The notes beneath the pieces were generated by a model that was not told the origin of the DNA, did no database searches, and saw nothing but the letters and a program-made list of their open reading frames with translations. Shown in pieces: positions 53,128 to 62,485 of a stretch of DNA of 64,000 nt. Each line of letters begins with the position of its first letter. Positions within the stretch are counted from its first letter, which is position 1. The DNA is from CAISIP01 sp043759735 (GTDB taxonomy: Bacteria; Pseudomonadota; Gammaproteobacteria; Burkholderiales; Burkholderiaceae_C). The position numbers and the translations under genes are program-made. The stretch lies in contig JAYUQC010000167.1 in assembly GCA_043759735.1 (NCBI GenBank), positions 1-64,000 on the forward strand, read 5' to 3'.

Positions 53128-54396
53128 ATGGAATCGCAAGAACTGGCCCAGAGTCTGGATTTGCCCAAGCGCGCCATTGCCCTGGTGCTCGCGGGAGGGC
53201 GCGGCAGCCGCCTGATGGCCTTGACCGACCATCGCGCCAAGCCGGCGGTGTATTTCGGCGGCAAGTTTCGCATCATCGATTTCGCGCTGTCCAATTGCCT
53301 CAATTCCGGTATCCGGCGCATTGGCGTCATCACGCAGTATTCGTCCCACAGCCTGCTGCGCCACCTGCAGCATGGCTGGGCCTTCCTCAAGTCGGAGATG
53401 AACGAGTTCGTCGACCTGATGCCTGCGCAGCAGCGCAACGACGACGAGAGCTGGTACCGCGGCACCGCAGACGCCGTACACCAGAACCAGGACATCCTGG
53501 CCAGCTATGGCGCCGACTACATCGTCGTGCTCGCTGGCGACCACATCTACAAGATGAACTATGCGCTGATGCTGGCCGACCATGTCAAGAAGGGCCGGTC
53601 CTGCACCGTGGCCTGTATCGCGGTGCCGCGCCAGGAGGCGACTGCATTTGGCGTGATGCAGGTGGACGCCCAGAACATGATCACCGACTTCCTGGAAAAG
53701 CCGGCCGACCCGCCGCCGATGCCGGGTCATCCCGACATGGCGCTGGCCAGCATGGGCGTTTACATTTTTGATGCCCAATACCTCTATGCGGAACTGGCGC
53801 GCGACATGGCCGACGAGAAGTCGAACCATGATTTCGGCAAGGACATCATTCCGCATGCGGTGCGCAGGGGCTGCGCGGCGGCCCACCCGTTTGCGTTGAG
53901 CTGCGTGCCGCACGGCGCCGACAAGGATGCCTACTGGCGCGACGTCGGAACCGTGGACGCTTACTGGGATGCCAATATCGACCTGACCGCCACCGAGCCC
54001 AAACTCGACATGTACGACCGGCGCTGGCCGATCTGGACCTACCAGCCACAGCTGCCGCCGGCCAAGTTCGTGCACAACCAGGATGATCGGCGCGGCATTG
54101 CGATCGAGTCGCTGGTATCGGGTGGCTGCATCGTCTCGGGCGCGGTGTTTCGGTCCGTGCTTTTTTCCAGCGTGCGGGTGCATTCCCGTGCCAGTGTGAA
54201 CTGGACCGTGCTGTTGCCCCAGGTGCAAGTGGGCCGCGGCGTGCGTCTGACCCGCACGGTGGTCGACCGCGGCTGCACCATCCCCGACGGCATGGTGATC
54301 GGCGAAGACGCCGTGCTGGACTCCGAGCGGTTTCATCGTAGCGCGAATGGCATTTGCCTGGTCACGCGAGACATGCTGGCCAAGATCGGCACATGA
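53128..54396 (+). CDS. glgC: Glucose-1-phosphate adenylyltransferase
   Basis: 422-residue enzyme making ADP-glucose, the committed step of glycogen synthesis. It has VLAGGRGSRLMALTDHRAKP at the N-terminus, the sugar-binding GVYIFDAQYLY and SNHDFGKDIIP, and a C-terminal left-handed beta-helix domain. Ribosome site AAGGAGG. Its stop overlaps the glgA start by four bases. Confidence 0.96.
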   Translation: MESQELAQSLDLPKRAIALVLAGGRGSRLMALTDHRAKPAVYFGGKFRIIDFALSNCLNSGIRRIGVITQYSSHSLLRHLQHGWAFLKSEMNEFVDLMPAQQRNDDESWYRGTADAVHQNQDILASYGADYIVVLAGDHIYKMNYALMLADHVKKGRSCTVACIAVPRQEATAFGVMQVDAQNMITDFLEKPADPPPMPGHPDMALASMGVYIFDAQYLYAELARDMADEKSNHDFGKDIIPHAVRRGCAAAHPFALSCVPHGADKDAYWRDVGTVDAYWDANIDLTATEPKLDMYDRRWPIWTYQPQLPPAKFVHNQDDRRGIAIESLVSGGCIVSGAVFRSVLFSSVRVHSRASVNWTVLLPQVQVGRGVRLTRTVVDRGCTIPDGMVIGEDAVLDSERFHRSANGICLVTRDMLAKIGT

Positions 54397-55853
54397 AGGT
54401 CTTGCATGTCGGGGCGGAGATATTTCCGCTGATCAAGACCGGCGGGCTGGCCGATGTGATGGGCGCATTGCCCCAGGCGCTGGTGGGGCAGGGGGCCGAC
54501 GTGCGACTGGTGTTGCCGGGGCTGCCCGCCATCCTGCAGGGGGTCGCGCACATGCAGCTGGTGTGCGGCATCGGCCCGGTGTTTGGTGCCGCGCGCGTGC
54601 GCCTGCACCGTGGGGTGATGGCGCACAGTGGCGTGCCGGCCTATGTGATCGAGGCGCCTTATCTGTACCAGCGGGCGGGCAACCCGTATCTTGATGCCGA
54701 TGGTGCCGAATGGTGCGACAACCTGCAGCGGTTCGCGCTGCTGGGCTGGGTGGCAGCCCACCTGGCCAGTGGCGAGCTCGATGCCGACTGGTCGCCCGAT
54801 CTGGTGCATGCCCATGACTGGCATGCCGCGATGTGCTGCGCCTACCTGGCGGCGCATCCGGGACCATCGGTCGCGTCGATTTTCACGGTGCACAACCTCG
54901 CCTACCAGGGTCTGTTCGACGCCGCCGACCACCACCTGCTGGGGCTGCCGGCACGCTTCATGGAACACCATGCGTTGGAGTTTCACGGGCAACTGGCTTT
55001 CATGAAAGCCGGCCTGGCCTACGCGCAACGGGTGACAACGGTCAGCCCGGGTTATGCGCGTGAAATGGCGACCGACGAGTTCGGATTCGGACTCGATGGG
55101 TTGATCCGTTCACGGGGCACCGATGTGTCAGGCATCCTCAATGGTGTCGATGGCGCGGTGTGGAATCCCCAGACCGATGCGCTGATCGCGGCGAACTATC
55201 GCGGCCAGGCCTTGCAGGGCAAGGCGCAGTGCAAGGCGGCATTGCAGAAAGCGCTGGGCCTGGGCGTGGAGCCTGCGGCACCGCTGCTGGCCATCGTCAG
55301 CCGGTTGACGTCGCAAAAAGGCCTGGACCTGCTGCTGCAGGCCTTGCCGGCAATGCTGGCGCAGGGCGCGCAGTTGGCGGTGCAGGGAACCGGAGACGCG
55401 GCGCTGGAAGCCGCTTTTGTGCAGGCGGCTACGCGCCATGCGGGGCGGGTTGCGGTGCGGATCGCCTACGACGAAGCCGTGGCTCATCAGATGGTGGCCG
55501 GAGCCGACATGATCCTGGTGCCGTCGCGCTTCGAGCCCTGCGGCCTGACGCAACTCTACGGCCTGCGCTATGGCACGGTTCCGGTCGTGCGCCGCGTCGG
55601 CGGCCTTGCCGATACCGTGGTGGATGCCACAGAATCGGCGTTGGCCGACGACACGGCCACTGGTTTTGTATTTGGACCGGCGACGCCCGATGCATTGTTG
55701 CTTGCCGTGGAGCGCGCTATCAGTCTCTATCGACAGGGCGAACCGTGGCAGGTGTTGATGCGCCGCGGCATGGCGCAGGATTTTTCCTGGGACCATGCGG
55801 CGCGGGAGTACATGGCCCTGTACCGCGACATCCTGGGCCGCGGCGCAGGCTGA
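54393..55853 (+). CDS. glgA: Glycogen synthase (ADP-glucose)
   Basis: 486-residue GT5 synthase. ADP-glucose-binding KTGGLADVMGALPQAL lies at residues 15-30, with the C-terminal RFEPCGLTQLYGLRYGTVPV region carrying the catalytic Glu. It is translationally coupled to glgC. The phosphoglucomutase-type gene follows 139 bases later. Confidence 0.96.
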   Translation: MKVLHVGAEIFPLIKTGGLADVMGALPQALVGQGADVRLVLPGLPAILQGVAHMQLVCGIGPVFGAARVRLHRGVMAHSGVPAYVIEAPYLYQRAGNPYLDADGAEWCDNLQRFALLGWVAAHLASGELDADWSPDLVHAHDWHAAMCCAYLAAHPGPSVASIFTVHNLAYQGLFDAADHHLLGLPARFMEHHALEFHGQLAFMKAGLAYAQRVTTVSPGYAREMATDEFGFGLDGLIRSRGTDVSGILNGVDGAVWNPQTDALIAANYRGQALQGKAQCKAALQKALGLGVEPAAPLLAIVSRLTSQKGLDLLLQALPAMLAQGAQLAVQGTGDAALEAAFVQAATRHAGRVAVRIAYDEAVAHQMVAGADMILVPSRFEPCGLTQLYGLRYGTVPVVRRVGGLADTVVDATESALADDTATGFVFGPATPDALLLAVERAISLYRQGEPWQVLMRRGMAQDFSWDHAAREYMALYRDILGRGAG

Positions 55854-55992
55854 ATGCCAACCAAGGGCTCGCGGCGGACGAAAGCGTCTGCGCCACACGC
55901 GATGAGGCCATCGTTGACGTCTGTTCCGGGGGCGGCGCTTACAATTTCTTGGAGCCACGCAAGCACCTCATTCAATTACTGGGAGCAGCAGC

Positions 55993-57375
55993 ATGCAGAC
56001 AGACGCGTCGATCTTCAAGGCCTACGATATCCGCGGCATTGTTCCAAGTACCGTGACCGATGCCGTTGCCGAGGGCATCGGCAAGGCCTTTGGCACTATC
56101 GCCCTGGCTCAAGGTGAAGCCGCGGTCGCGGTGGGTCGCGACGGCCGGCTGAGTGGCCCGTCGCTGAGCGCGGCGTTGATGCGCGGCCTTGCGGCCGTTG
56201 GCATCGACGTGATCGACATTGGCATGGTGACCACGCCGATGCTTTATTTTGCCGCCAGCACCGTGTGCTCCAGCGGCATCCAGGTGACCGGCAGCCACAA
56301 TCCGCGCGACTACAACGGCTTCAAGATGATGCTGGGCGGGCGGGCGATTTTTGGCGAAGACATCCAGGCACTCAAGCGCATGATGGACCAGGAGAACTGG
56401 CAGCCAAAGGCCGGCGGCACAATCCGCCAGCACGATGTTCAAATGGCCTACACCGAGCGCATCGTGTCCGACATCCGGTTGGCGCGGCCACTCAAGATCG
56501 TCGTCGATTGCGGCAATGGTGTTGCCGGAGCATCGGCGCCGGCCATCCTGCGCGCGATCGGCTGCGAGGTGACGGAACTGTTCAGCGAGGTCGATGGCAA
56601 TTTCCCGAACCACCATCCCGATCCGAGCAAACCCGAGAATCTGCGCGACCTGGTCGCCGCGCTGGCCGCGGGTGATGCCGAACTCGGGCTGGCCTTTGAC
56701 GGCGACGGCGACCGGCTGGGCATCGTCACCAAGCAGGGCAACAACATCTACCCGGATCGGCAGATCATCCTGTTTGCGCGCGATGTGCTGTCGCGCGTGC
56801 CCGGCGGAACCATCGTGTTCGACGTCAAGTGCTCGCAGCGGGTAGCGCCTGCCATAGCGGTGGCGGGTGGCAAGCCGCTGATGTACAAGACCGGGCACTC
56901 GCTGATCAAGGCGCGCATGAAGGAAGTCGATGCGCCGCTGGGTGGCGAGATGAGCGGGCACATCTTCTTCAAGGAGCGCTGGTACGGGTTCGACGACGGT
57001 ACCTATGCCGGCTGTCGCCTGCTGGAGATCGTCAGCCGCTCGCCCGATGCAAACCGGGTGCTCGATGCCCTGCCAACCAGTTTCTCCACGCCCGAACTGA
57101 ACGTCACCTGCGCCGAGGGCGAGGCGCCGCAACGGGTGCAACAGGCCGTGGCATTGGCCGATTTCGGGCCGGACGCGACCGTCAACACGATCGATGGATT
57201 GCGCGTTGACTGGTCCGACGGCTTTGGCCTGATGCGTTCGTCCAACACCACGCCGGTGCTGGTGTTGCGTTTCGAGGGGCATACCGAGGCCGCGTTGGCG
57301 CGCATCCAGGGCGCCATGCTGGACCTGCTGGCGCGGGTCAAGCCCGACGCCCGGATCGGTGGGAGCGCACATTGA
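55993..57375 (+). CDS. Phosphomannomutase/phosphoglucomutase
   Basis: 460-residue alpha-D-phosphohexomutase. The phosphoserine loop VTGSHNPRDYNG, metal loop AFDGDGDRLG, sugar loop GGEMSGHIFF and phosphate-binding RSSNTTPVL are all present. It supplies glucose-1-phosphate to GlgC and probably mannose-1-phosphate for envelope sugars, as AlgC-type enzymes do both. It sits after glgA, so a glycogen role is likely. Confidence 0.94.
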   Translation: MQTDASIFKAYDIRGIVPSTVTDAVAEGIGKAFGTIALAQGEAAVAVGRDGRLSGPSLSAALMRGLAAVGIDVIDIGMVTTPMLYFAASTVCSSGIQVTGSHNPRDYNGFKMMLGGRAIFGEDIQALKRMMDQENWQPKAGGTIRQHDVQMAYTERIVSDIRLARPLKIVVDCGNGVAGASAPAILRAIGCEVTELFSEVDGNFPNHHPDPSKPENLRDLVAALAAGDAELGLAFDGDGDRLGIVTKQGNNIYPDRQIILFARDVLSRVPGGTIVFDVKCSQRVAPAIAVAGGKPLMYKTGHSLIKARMKEVDAPLGGEMSGHIFFKERWYGFDDGTYAGCRLLEIVSRSPDANRVLDALPTSFSTPELNVTCAEGEAPQRVQQAVALADFGPDATVNTIDGLRVDWSDGFGLMRSSNTTPVLVLRFEGHTEAALARIQGAMLDLLARVKPDARIGGSAH

Positions 57376-57458
57376 CCCGGTGCATTACCGCCGCCTGGCA
57401 GCGCGGGAATGTGCCCCCCATCCAGACTGCGCCTGGCCCCCGAACGGGTGCAGTCGTT

Positions 57459-57475
57459 CTTGGGGCGGCCCGGCG
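57459..57475. repeat. 17-bp GC-rich repeat CTTGGGGCGGCCCGGCG, copy 2
   Basis: Identical to 48187-48203, in the gap before mgtE and next to the apparent transporter remnant. Confidence 0.5.
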
Positions 57476-57515
57476 AACGACTTGAAAGCCGCCTGAACTG
57501 ACCGGCGCGTCTGGC

Positions 57516-57659
57516 ATGAACGACTCCATCAGCGATCTGGGCCTGATCCTCGGACTTGGCGCTGTCCGGTTGGGCGACGACTGGCGTGCGGGCCTGCCGT
57601 TGGAGATCCTGGTGGCTGGCGTGCATATTCCTTTATTGCTGCTGGTGTTGCCACCATGA
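57516..57659 (+). pseudogene. Possible C-terminal remnant of an SLC13/DASS-type permease
   Basis: A 47-residue frame overlapping the mgtE start by four bases (ATGA). It contains LGDDWRAGLPLEILVAGVHI followed by PLLLLVLPP, which resembles the final amphipathic loop and last helix of SLC13-like transporters. The rest of such a gene is absent upstream, so a deletion remnant that still couples to mgtE translation is the best reading. A genuine small membrane protein is the alternative. Confidence 0.4.
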
Positions 57660-59317
57660 TGCCGAGCGACAACCATCCGGCTAACACCGCTCGCACGCAG
57701 ACCGACATAGAACTGATCGTCCAGGCCTTGTCCGAGGGGCGCAACAAGCGGGTGCGCAAATACCTCGCGCGCATGCATCCGGCCAAGACCGCGGCGTTGC
57801 TGGAAATGCTGAACGAGGACCAGCGCAGGGCCTTGTGGCAGCAGGTGGAGCCGGGTCTGGAGGCACGCATCCAGCCGCACCTCAAACTGGTACTGAGCGA
57901 CGAACTGGCGGGGGAATCGGTTGACGACCCTGTCGGCGATCCGGCCGAGCAGCGCCATGGCCATGAGCATGGCCATGGTGGCGGCGGCGTGAACCACCTT
58001 GACGCAGTGCGCAAGGCCTTGCAGGCGGGCCGGCTCAAGCGGGTGGCCAAGACATTGCGCCGCATGCATCCGGCCAAGGTGGCCGGCCTGCTCGAGGCAT
58101 TGCCGCCCGGGGAGCGGCTGGCGGTCTGGAGCATGGTGGATACCGAACGCGCAGGCAAGGTACTGACCTATCTGCACGACGAGATTCGCAATACGCTGGC
58201 CCAGGAACTGGATCTGGACGATCTGGTTGCATCGGCGCACCACCTGGAGCTCGACGACCTGGTCGATCTGATCCAGAGCCTGCCGGGAGAACTGGGCTCG
58301 CGGTTGATGCAGACCACCAGCGGTACCCGGCGCGAGCAGCTCGAGTCAATGCTCTCCTACGCCGAGGACTCCGCCGGCGGCCTGATGAACGCGGACGCGA
58401 TCGATGTGCGGGCCGACGTCAAGGTGGGAACGGTATTGCGCTACCTGCGCTTGCTGGAATCCCTGCCGCCGCAGACCGACATGCTGATGGTGGTGGACCG
58501 TCAGGGCAGCTACCAGGGCATCCTGCGCCTGGGCGCGCTGGTCACTGCCGACCCGTCGCGCCGAGTTTCCGACCTGATGCAGACCGACATCGCCGGCATT
58601 GCGGTCGACACCGACAGCGCCGTTGTAGCGCGGATGTTCCAGGATCTGGACATGGTGTCGGCGCCGGTGGTCGATGCCGACAACCGCCTGATAGGTCGCA
58701 TCACGATCGATGACGTGGTCGACCTGATCCGCGAAAATTCCGACCGCACCATGATGCAGATGGCCGGCCTGGATGACGAGGCCGACATATTCGCACCGGT
58801 GCTGGTGAGTTCGCGCCGGCGCGCCGTATGGCTGGGCATCAATCTGGTCACGGCCTTCCTGGCGGCCTGGGTGATCGGCCGTTTCGAGGCCACCTTGCAG
58901 CAGATGGTTGCGCTGGCGGTGCTGATGCCGATCGTGGCCAGCATGGGCGGTATCGCCGGCAGCCAGACCCTGACGCTGGTGATCCGCGGGCTGGCGCTGG
59001 GGCAGGTGCAAAAGGGCAATATCCGCGTCCTGCTGAACCGCGAGGTTGGTGTGTCGATTCTCAATGGCGCGTTATGGGCGGTCGTGATCGCACTGCTGGC
59101 CGTGGCGTGGTTCGGCAGCTGGGGTCTTGGTGCGGTGCTGGGTGCTGCGATCCTGATCAATCTGCTGTGCGCGGCATTGGCCGGTCTGGCTGTGCCGCTG
59201 GTGCTGGTGCGGCTGGGCATCGACCCCGCTCTGGCGGGCAGCGTGATCCTGACAACCGTGACGGATGTGGTCGGATTTTTTGCGTTTCTCGGTCTGGCAA
59301 CCGTGTTGCTGCTGTGA
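57656..59317 (+). CDS. mgtE: MgtE magnesium transporter with duplicated N-domain
   Basis: 553-residue magnesium channel. The C-terminal five-helix pore (from about 385: AVWLGINLVTAFLAAWVIG, LMPIVASMGGIAGSQTLTL) and two CBS domains (about 240-370) are normal. The N-domain is unusual. A partial unit at about 20-65 (RNKRVRKYLARMHPAKTAAL) is repeated at about 120-165 (RLKRVAKTLRRMHPAKVAGL), separated by a His-rich stretch (HGHEHGHGGGG) near residues 100-111. The extra metal-binding linker may alter magnesium sensing. Confidence 0.93.
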   Translation: MMPSDNHPANTARTQTDIELIVQALSEGRNKRVRKYLARMHPAKTAALLEMLNEDQRRALWQQVEPGLEARIQPHLKLVLSDELAGESVDDPVGDPAEQRHGHEHGHGGGGVNHLDAVRKALQAGRLKRVAKTLRRMHPAKVAGLLEALPPGERLAVWSMVDTERAGKVLTYLHDEIRNTLAQELDLDDLVASAHHLELDDLVDLIQSLPGELGSRLMQTTSGTRREQLESMLSYAEDSAGGLMNADAIDVRADVKVGTVLRYLRLLESLPPQTDMLMVVDRQGSYQGILRLGALVTADPSRRVSDLMQTDIAGIAVDTDSAVVARMFQDLDMVSAPVVDADNRLIGRITIDDVVDLIRENSDRTMMQMAGLDDEADIFAPVLVSSRRRAVWLGINLVTAFLAAWVIGRFEATLQQMVALAVLMPIVASMGGIAGSQTLTLVIRGLALGQVQKGNIRVLLNREVGVSILNGALWAVVIALLAVAWFGSWGLGAVLGAAILINLLCAALAGLAVPLVLVRLGIDPALAGSVILTTVTDVVGFFAFLGLATVLLL

Positions 59318-59504
59318 TGCGTCGTTGGCGCGATGAACACGCCGCATCACCGCGCTAGTCGCTGCAACGGCCCGTTGCTGGCGCGAACCGGGGATTCGGA
59401 CCCAGCGCAAGGGGCATGGGATGGACCCGATAACCGGCTTCCTGCATGCGCTGCACACGACCTTGCGATGGCCGATCACCCAGACACCCCAGACTACCGG
59501 CCAG

Positions 59505-60167
59505 TCAGGCCGGCGTCTTGCGCGAAGCCCGTTTGGCCGGCGCCTTTTTCACCGGCGCCTTTTTCACCGCCGGCGCTTTCGCTGCGGTTTTTCCGGCGGC
59601 ACGTGTGGCCGCGCCCTTGCGTCCCGCTGCCGATTGACGGGCAGACTTGGCGTCGGCATCGACGGACTTGGTTAGTTGCGTGGTTGTGCGCTTGACTGAA
59701 CCGCGGGCTTTCGATGCCTTGCGTTCGACCGACTTTTTCGCTTCCTTGGCGGCCTTTTCGATGGTCTTGGCGATGCCAGCCAGCTTCTTTTGCGCCGACT
59801 TCGCGGCTTTTTCCGCCTTGCGTCTGGCGGTTTTGACGGCGCTGGTGATCTGCTTGTTCACGGCCTTGATCCTGGCTTCGGCCGCTTTCTCGGTGCGTGT
59901 CACTTTTTTGCGAACTTCCTTGGCCAGCGTTTCAGCCTGGCCCTGAGCCTTGCGCATCAAACGCCTGGCGTCCTGCTCGACCTCTTTCGCCGACGACTTG
60001 ACCCGCTTGGCAGCCGTTCTTGTCTTGATGGCCATGGTTTCACTCTCCAGTTTCACAGCATCCTTGATCGTGTCGGCGACCGAGGCCGCGTTTGGCGTGG
60101 TTGATGTCGTTGCCGCGGGCTTTTGCGCTGCGCCCGCAGCGGATCGAGATTTGGTTGGGCTGTTCAT
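59505..60167 (-). CDS. Histone H1-like Lys/Ala-rich DNA-binding protein
   Basis: 220 residues, very rich in Ala and Lys with few hydrophobics. Helical heptad-like segments occupy the middle (KEVEQDARRLMRKAQGQAE, ARIKAVNKQITSAVKTARRK), with an H1-type tail of PAKR/PVKKAP repeats (APAVKKAPVKKAPAKRA). Such proteins bind DNA or polyphosphate-rich structures nonspecifically; PHA-granule phasin-like proteins (PhaF/AlgR3 tails) are the main alternative. ATG 60167 has AAGGGA upstream. Confidence 0.78.
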   Translation of the reverse strand: MNSPTKSRSAAGAAQKPAATTSTTPNAASVADTIKDAVKLESETMAIKTRTAAKRVKSSAKEVEQDARRLMRKAQGQAETLAKEVRKKVTRTEKAAEARIKAVNKQITSAVKTARRKAEKAAKSAQKKLAGIAKTIEKAAKEAKKSVERKASKARGSVKRTTTQLTKSVDADAKSARQSAAGRKGAATRAAGKTAAKAPAVKKAPVKKAPAKRASRKTPA

Positions 60168-60460
60168 GGGGGTCCCTTGATGTTTGCCGGCCGATACGTC
60201 GACCCGACCCGGCGGTCTTTTTGCCGCCAAATTGTACGGGCGATAGCTGGCGTTACCGGTGCGACCGGACCACGGCAGATTCCGGCATCCTCATTGTGCC
60301 CGCATTCGGCGCCACCCTCCCGCAGGTCGGATATTGGCCAGCGGGGTGGCTGCGTTATCGCGCCCAGGATGCAGTCAAATCGACGCTGCTGCGTCGCGCC
60401 ATCGATGCACCGCGTCCAGGCAGCCTGCGCGTGGTGGCAAAATGGTTTTCTGGCCGGCGG

Positions 60461-62482
60461 TCAGGCAGGCTTCAGGTGCGTGTCGGGCCGGGAATGGTAG
60501 CCCTCCAGGAATGGCTTCCAATCGACTTCTCTCCAGCGCAGCGCGGGATCGAGCCGCTGCTCCTTGCGCAAGGAGCGCAGCAGACGCGCCAGGTTGCGCG
60601 CTTTCCAGTCGTCGCCGGCGCGAAAGCCGCACTTGTCGAAATCGACGATCCAGGCCTTGCCATCGGCGTCGAGCATCAGGTTGTGGCAGTTCAGGTCAGA
60701 ATGGAACACCTGTTCGTCATGCAGCTGGCGCACCGCGCGTCCGAGTGTGTGCCATTGGTCTGCCGACAGAGCGCGGACATGGTGCAACAGATGGGAGACG
60801 TCCTGCGCGTCGGGGATCAGCGCGACCAGGATGTCGGCCCGGTAGAACAATCCATGCCTGGCATGGCGCGAGGCGCAGGCCTGTGGGACCGGCAGGCCGC
60901 GCGCGCGCAGCTGTGCCAGGAGCGTGAACTCGGCCATGGCCCGGGTCTGGAACAAAGGCTGGCCGAGGAACAGGTCGCGGCTGACGCGGGCCATCAGACC
61001 GCCGCGGTAATAGTGGCGCAGCAGGAACACGGCACTACCGTTGCGGACCCGATGCACATGGCCGCGTCCTGCGCCCAGGCTCTCGCTGCCGCCCTGACGC
61101 TGCCACCACGCCGGATCGAACAGTTCTGCGATGGCTGCGTCGAAGCAGACGGGATCGACCCATACCGTGTCGCGGCCCTGGCGCAGCTGCGCGGGCGCAC
61201 GCAGGGTGGCTTGTCGCGCTGCGTACGGCTGCAGCCGCGCCAATGTGCGCCCGGTGGCGCCGGTCATGGCCCGGTACACTTCCCGACCGCGGGCCGCCCG
61301 CATACCGGCGCTGCCGGACGGTGCCTGCAGGGCAAGAAAATGGTCGAACACCGCCTGCGCATCCTCCACTTCCAGCACCGCCTCGGCGCTGCGCAGGCTG
61401 CTCATGATCTGGGCAAAATTGCGGGTGTGCCGACCGGTGATCAGCGGTCGCTCCAGCGCCAGCACCTCCAGCGGGTTATGACCGCCGCGCTCAATCAGAC
61501 TGCCTCCGACAAAGCATGCGTCGGCCACGCCGTACCACAGCAGCAATTCGCCCATGGTGTCGCCCAGCAGAACCTGCGTGCCGGCGTCCGGCGGCCGGCC
61601 CTGGCTGCGGCGCACGAACTCCAGACCCGACTGCGCCAGCATGTCAGCCACGACGCCAAAGCGTTCCGGATGGCGCGGCACCAGAATCAACAAAGTGCGC
61701 GGAGACAGTGCCAGGTGGCCACGGAATGCGGCGATCAGGGCCTCGTCTTCACCGGCATGGGTGCTGCCTGCGGTCAGCACCGGTCGGTCCCCCAGCGCGG
61801 CGCGGGTGCTGGCAATCACGCCGCGCAGCTCGGGCTGGATGCGCAGGTCCGACTTGATGTTGCCGGTCACCGCCAGGCGTTGCGCGCAGGCGCCGAGTAG
61901 CGTGAACCGATCGGCAGTCGCCTGGTCTTCGCAACAGACCAGGCGCAACGATGCGATGGCCGGCCGCATGATGCTGTGCCAACGCCGATACCCGGCTGCC
62001 GACCGTTCCGACAGGCGCGCGTTGGCCACCACCACGGGCACGCCCATGCTGTGCGCCTGGTGCAGGAAATTGGGCCACAACTCGCGTTCGAGCAGGACCA
62101 CCAGACGCGGCCGCCAGGCCTGCAGGAACCGGCGTGTGGCACCGGGCAGGTCGAGCGGGAAATACACATGGTCGACCCGGTCGCCAAAGGCACTGCGGAT
62201 CTGGGCGCTGCCAGTGGGCGTGGTGCAGCTGACGAGCGGGCGCCCCCAGCGCGAATCCTCCAGCAGGGCCTCGATCAGCGGCGTTGCCGCGAGTACCTCG
62301 CCGACCGATCCGCAGTGCACCAGCACCACGCCGGGTCGCGGCGCATCGGCGCCGGCGCGCCCGAAGCGTTCAGTCCAGCGCTGGCGGTAGCGCGGATCGG
62401 CACGGCCGCGCCACCACAGGTAGGCCAGCAGCGGCAGGGCGGCGGCACCCAGCAGCAGGCTGTAGGCCCGTCGCATGCGCAT
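60461..62482 (-). CDS. waaA: Fused Kdo transferase (WaaA) and Kdo kinase (KdkA)
   Basis: 673 residues. Residues 1-425 are a full WaaA: an N-terminal membrane anchor, catalytic Glu62 in HCGSVGEVLAATPLI, then AGSTHAGEDEALI, PRHPERF and GGHNPLEVLALERPLI. Residues 426-673 are a full KdkA-type kinase with HSDLNCHNLML (catalytic Asp596) and IVDFDKCGFR (metal Asp614). The chain would add Kdo to lipid A precursor and phosphorylate it at Kdo O4. A downstream-strand partner glycosyltransferase precedes it by three bases. Confidence 0.92.
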   Translation of the reverse strand: MRMRRAYSLLLGAAALPLLAYLWWRGRADPRYRQRWTERFGRAGADAPRPGVVLVHCGSVGEVLAATPLIEALLEDSRWGRPLVSCTTPTGSAQIRSAFGDRVDHVYFPLDLPGATRRFLQAWRPRLVVLLERELWPNFLHQAHSMGVPVVVANARLSERSAAGYRRWHSIMRPAIASLRLVCCEDQATADRFTLLGACAQRLAVTGNIKSDLRIQPELRGVIASTRAALGDRPVLTAGSTHAGEDEALIAAFRGHLALSPRTLLILVPRHPERFGVVADMLAQSGLEFVRRSQGRPPDAGTQVLLGDTMGELLLWYGVADACFVGGSLIERGGHNPLEVLALERPLITGRHTRNFAQIMSSLRSAEAVLEVEDAQAVFDHFLALQAPSGSAGMRAARGREVYRAMTGATGRTLARLQPYAARQATLRAPAQLRQGRDTVWVDPVCFDAAIAELFDPAWWQRQGGSESLGAGRGHVHRVRNGSAVFLLRHYYRGGLMARVSRDLFLGQPLFQTRAMAEFTLLAQLRARGLPVPQACASRHARHGLFYRADILVALIPDAQDVSHLLHHVRALSADQWHTLGRAVRQLHDEQVFHSDLNCHNLMLDADGKAWIVDFDKCGFRAGDDWKARNLARLLRSLRKEQRLDPALRWREVDWKPFLEGYHSRPDTHLKPA

Positions 62483-62485
62483 GGG

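Noticed and set aside
50820..53771. 983-residue plus-strand open frame
   Set aside because: It lies opposite glgP, whose protein is complete and conserved; the long frame is a by-product of GC-rich codon use.
53083..54336. 417-residue minus-strand frame
   Set aside because: Antisense to glgC, which is complete with all motifs.
59384..59402. T-arm-like sequence GGGGATTCGGACCC
   Set aside because: No acceptor stem, anticodon arm or CCA fits around it on either strand.
60092..61900. 602-residue plus-strand frame
   Set aside because: Antisense to the WaaA-KdkA gene and the H1-like gene; no protein character.
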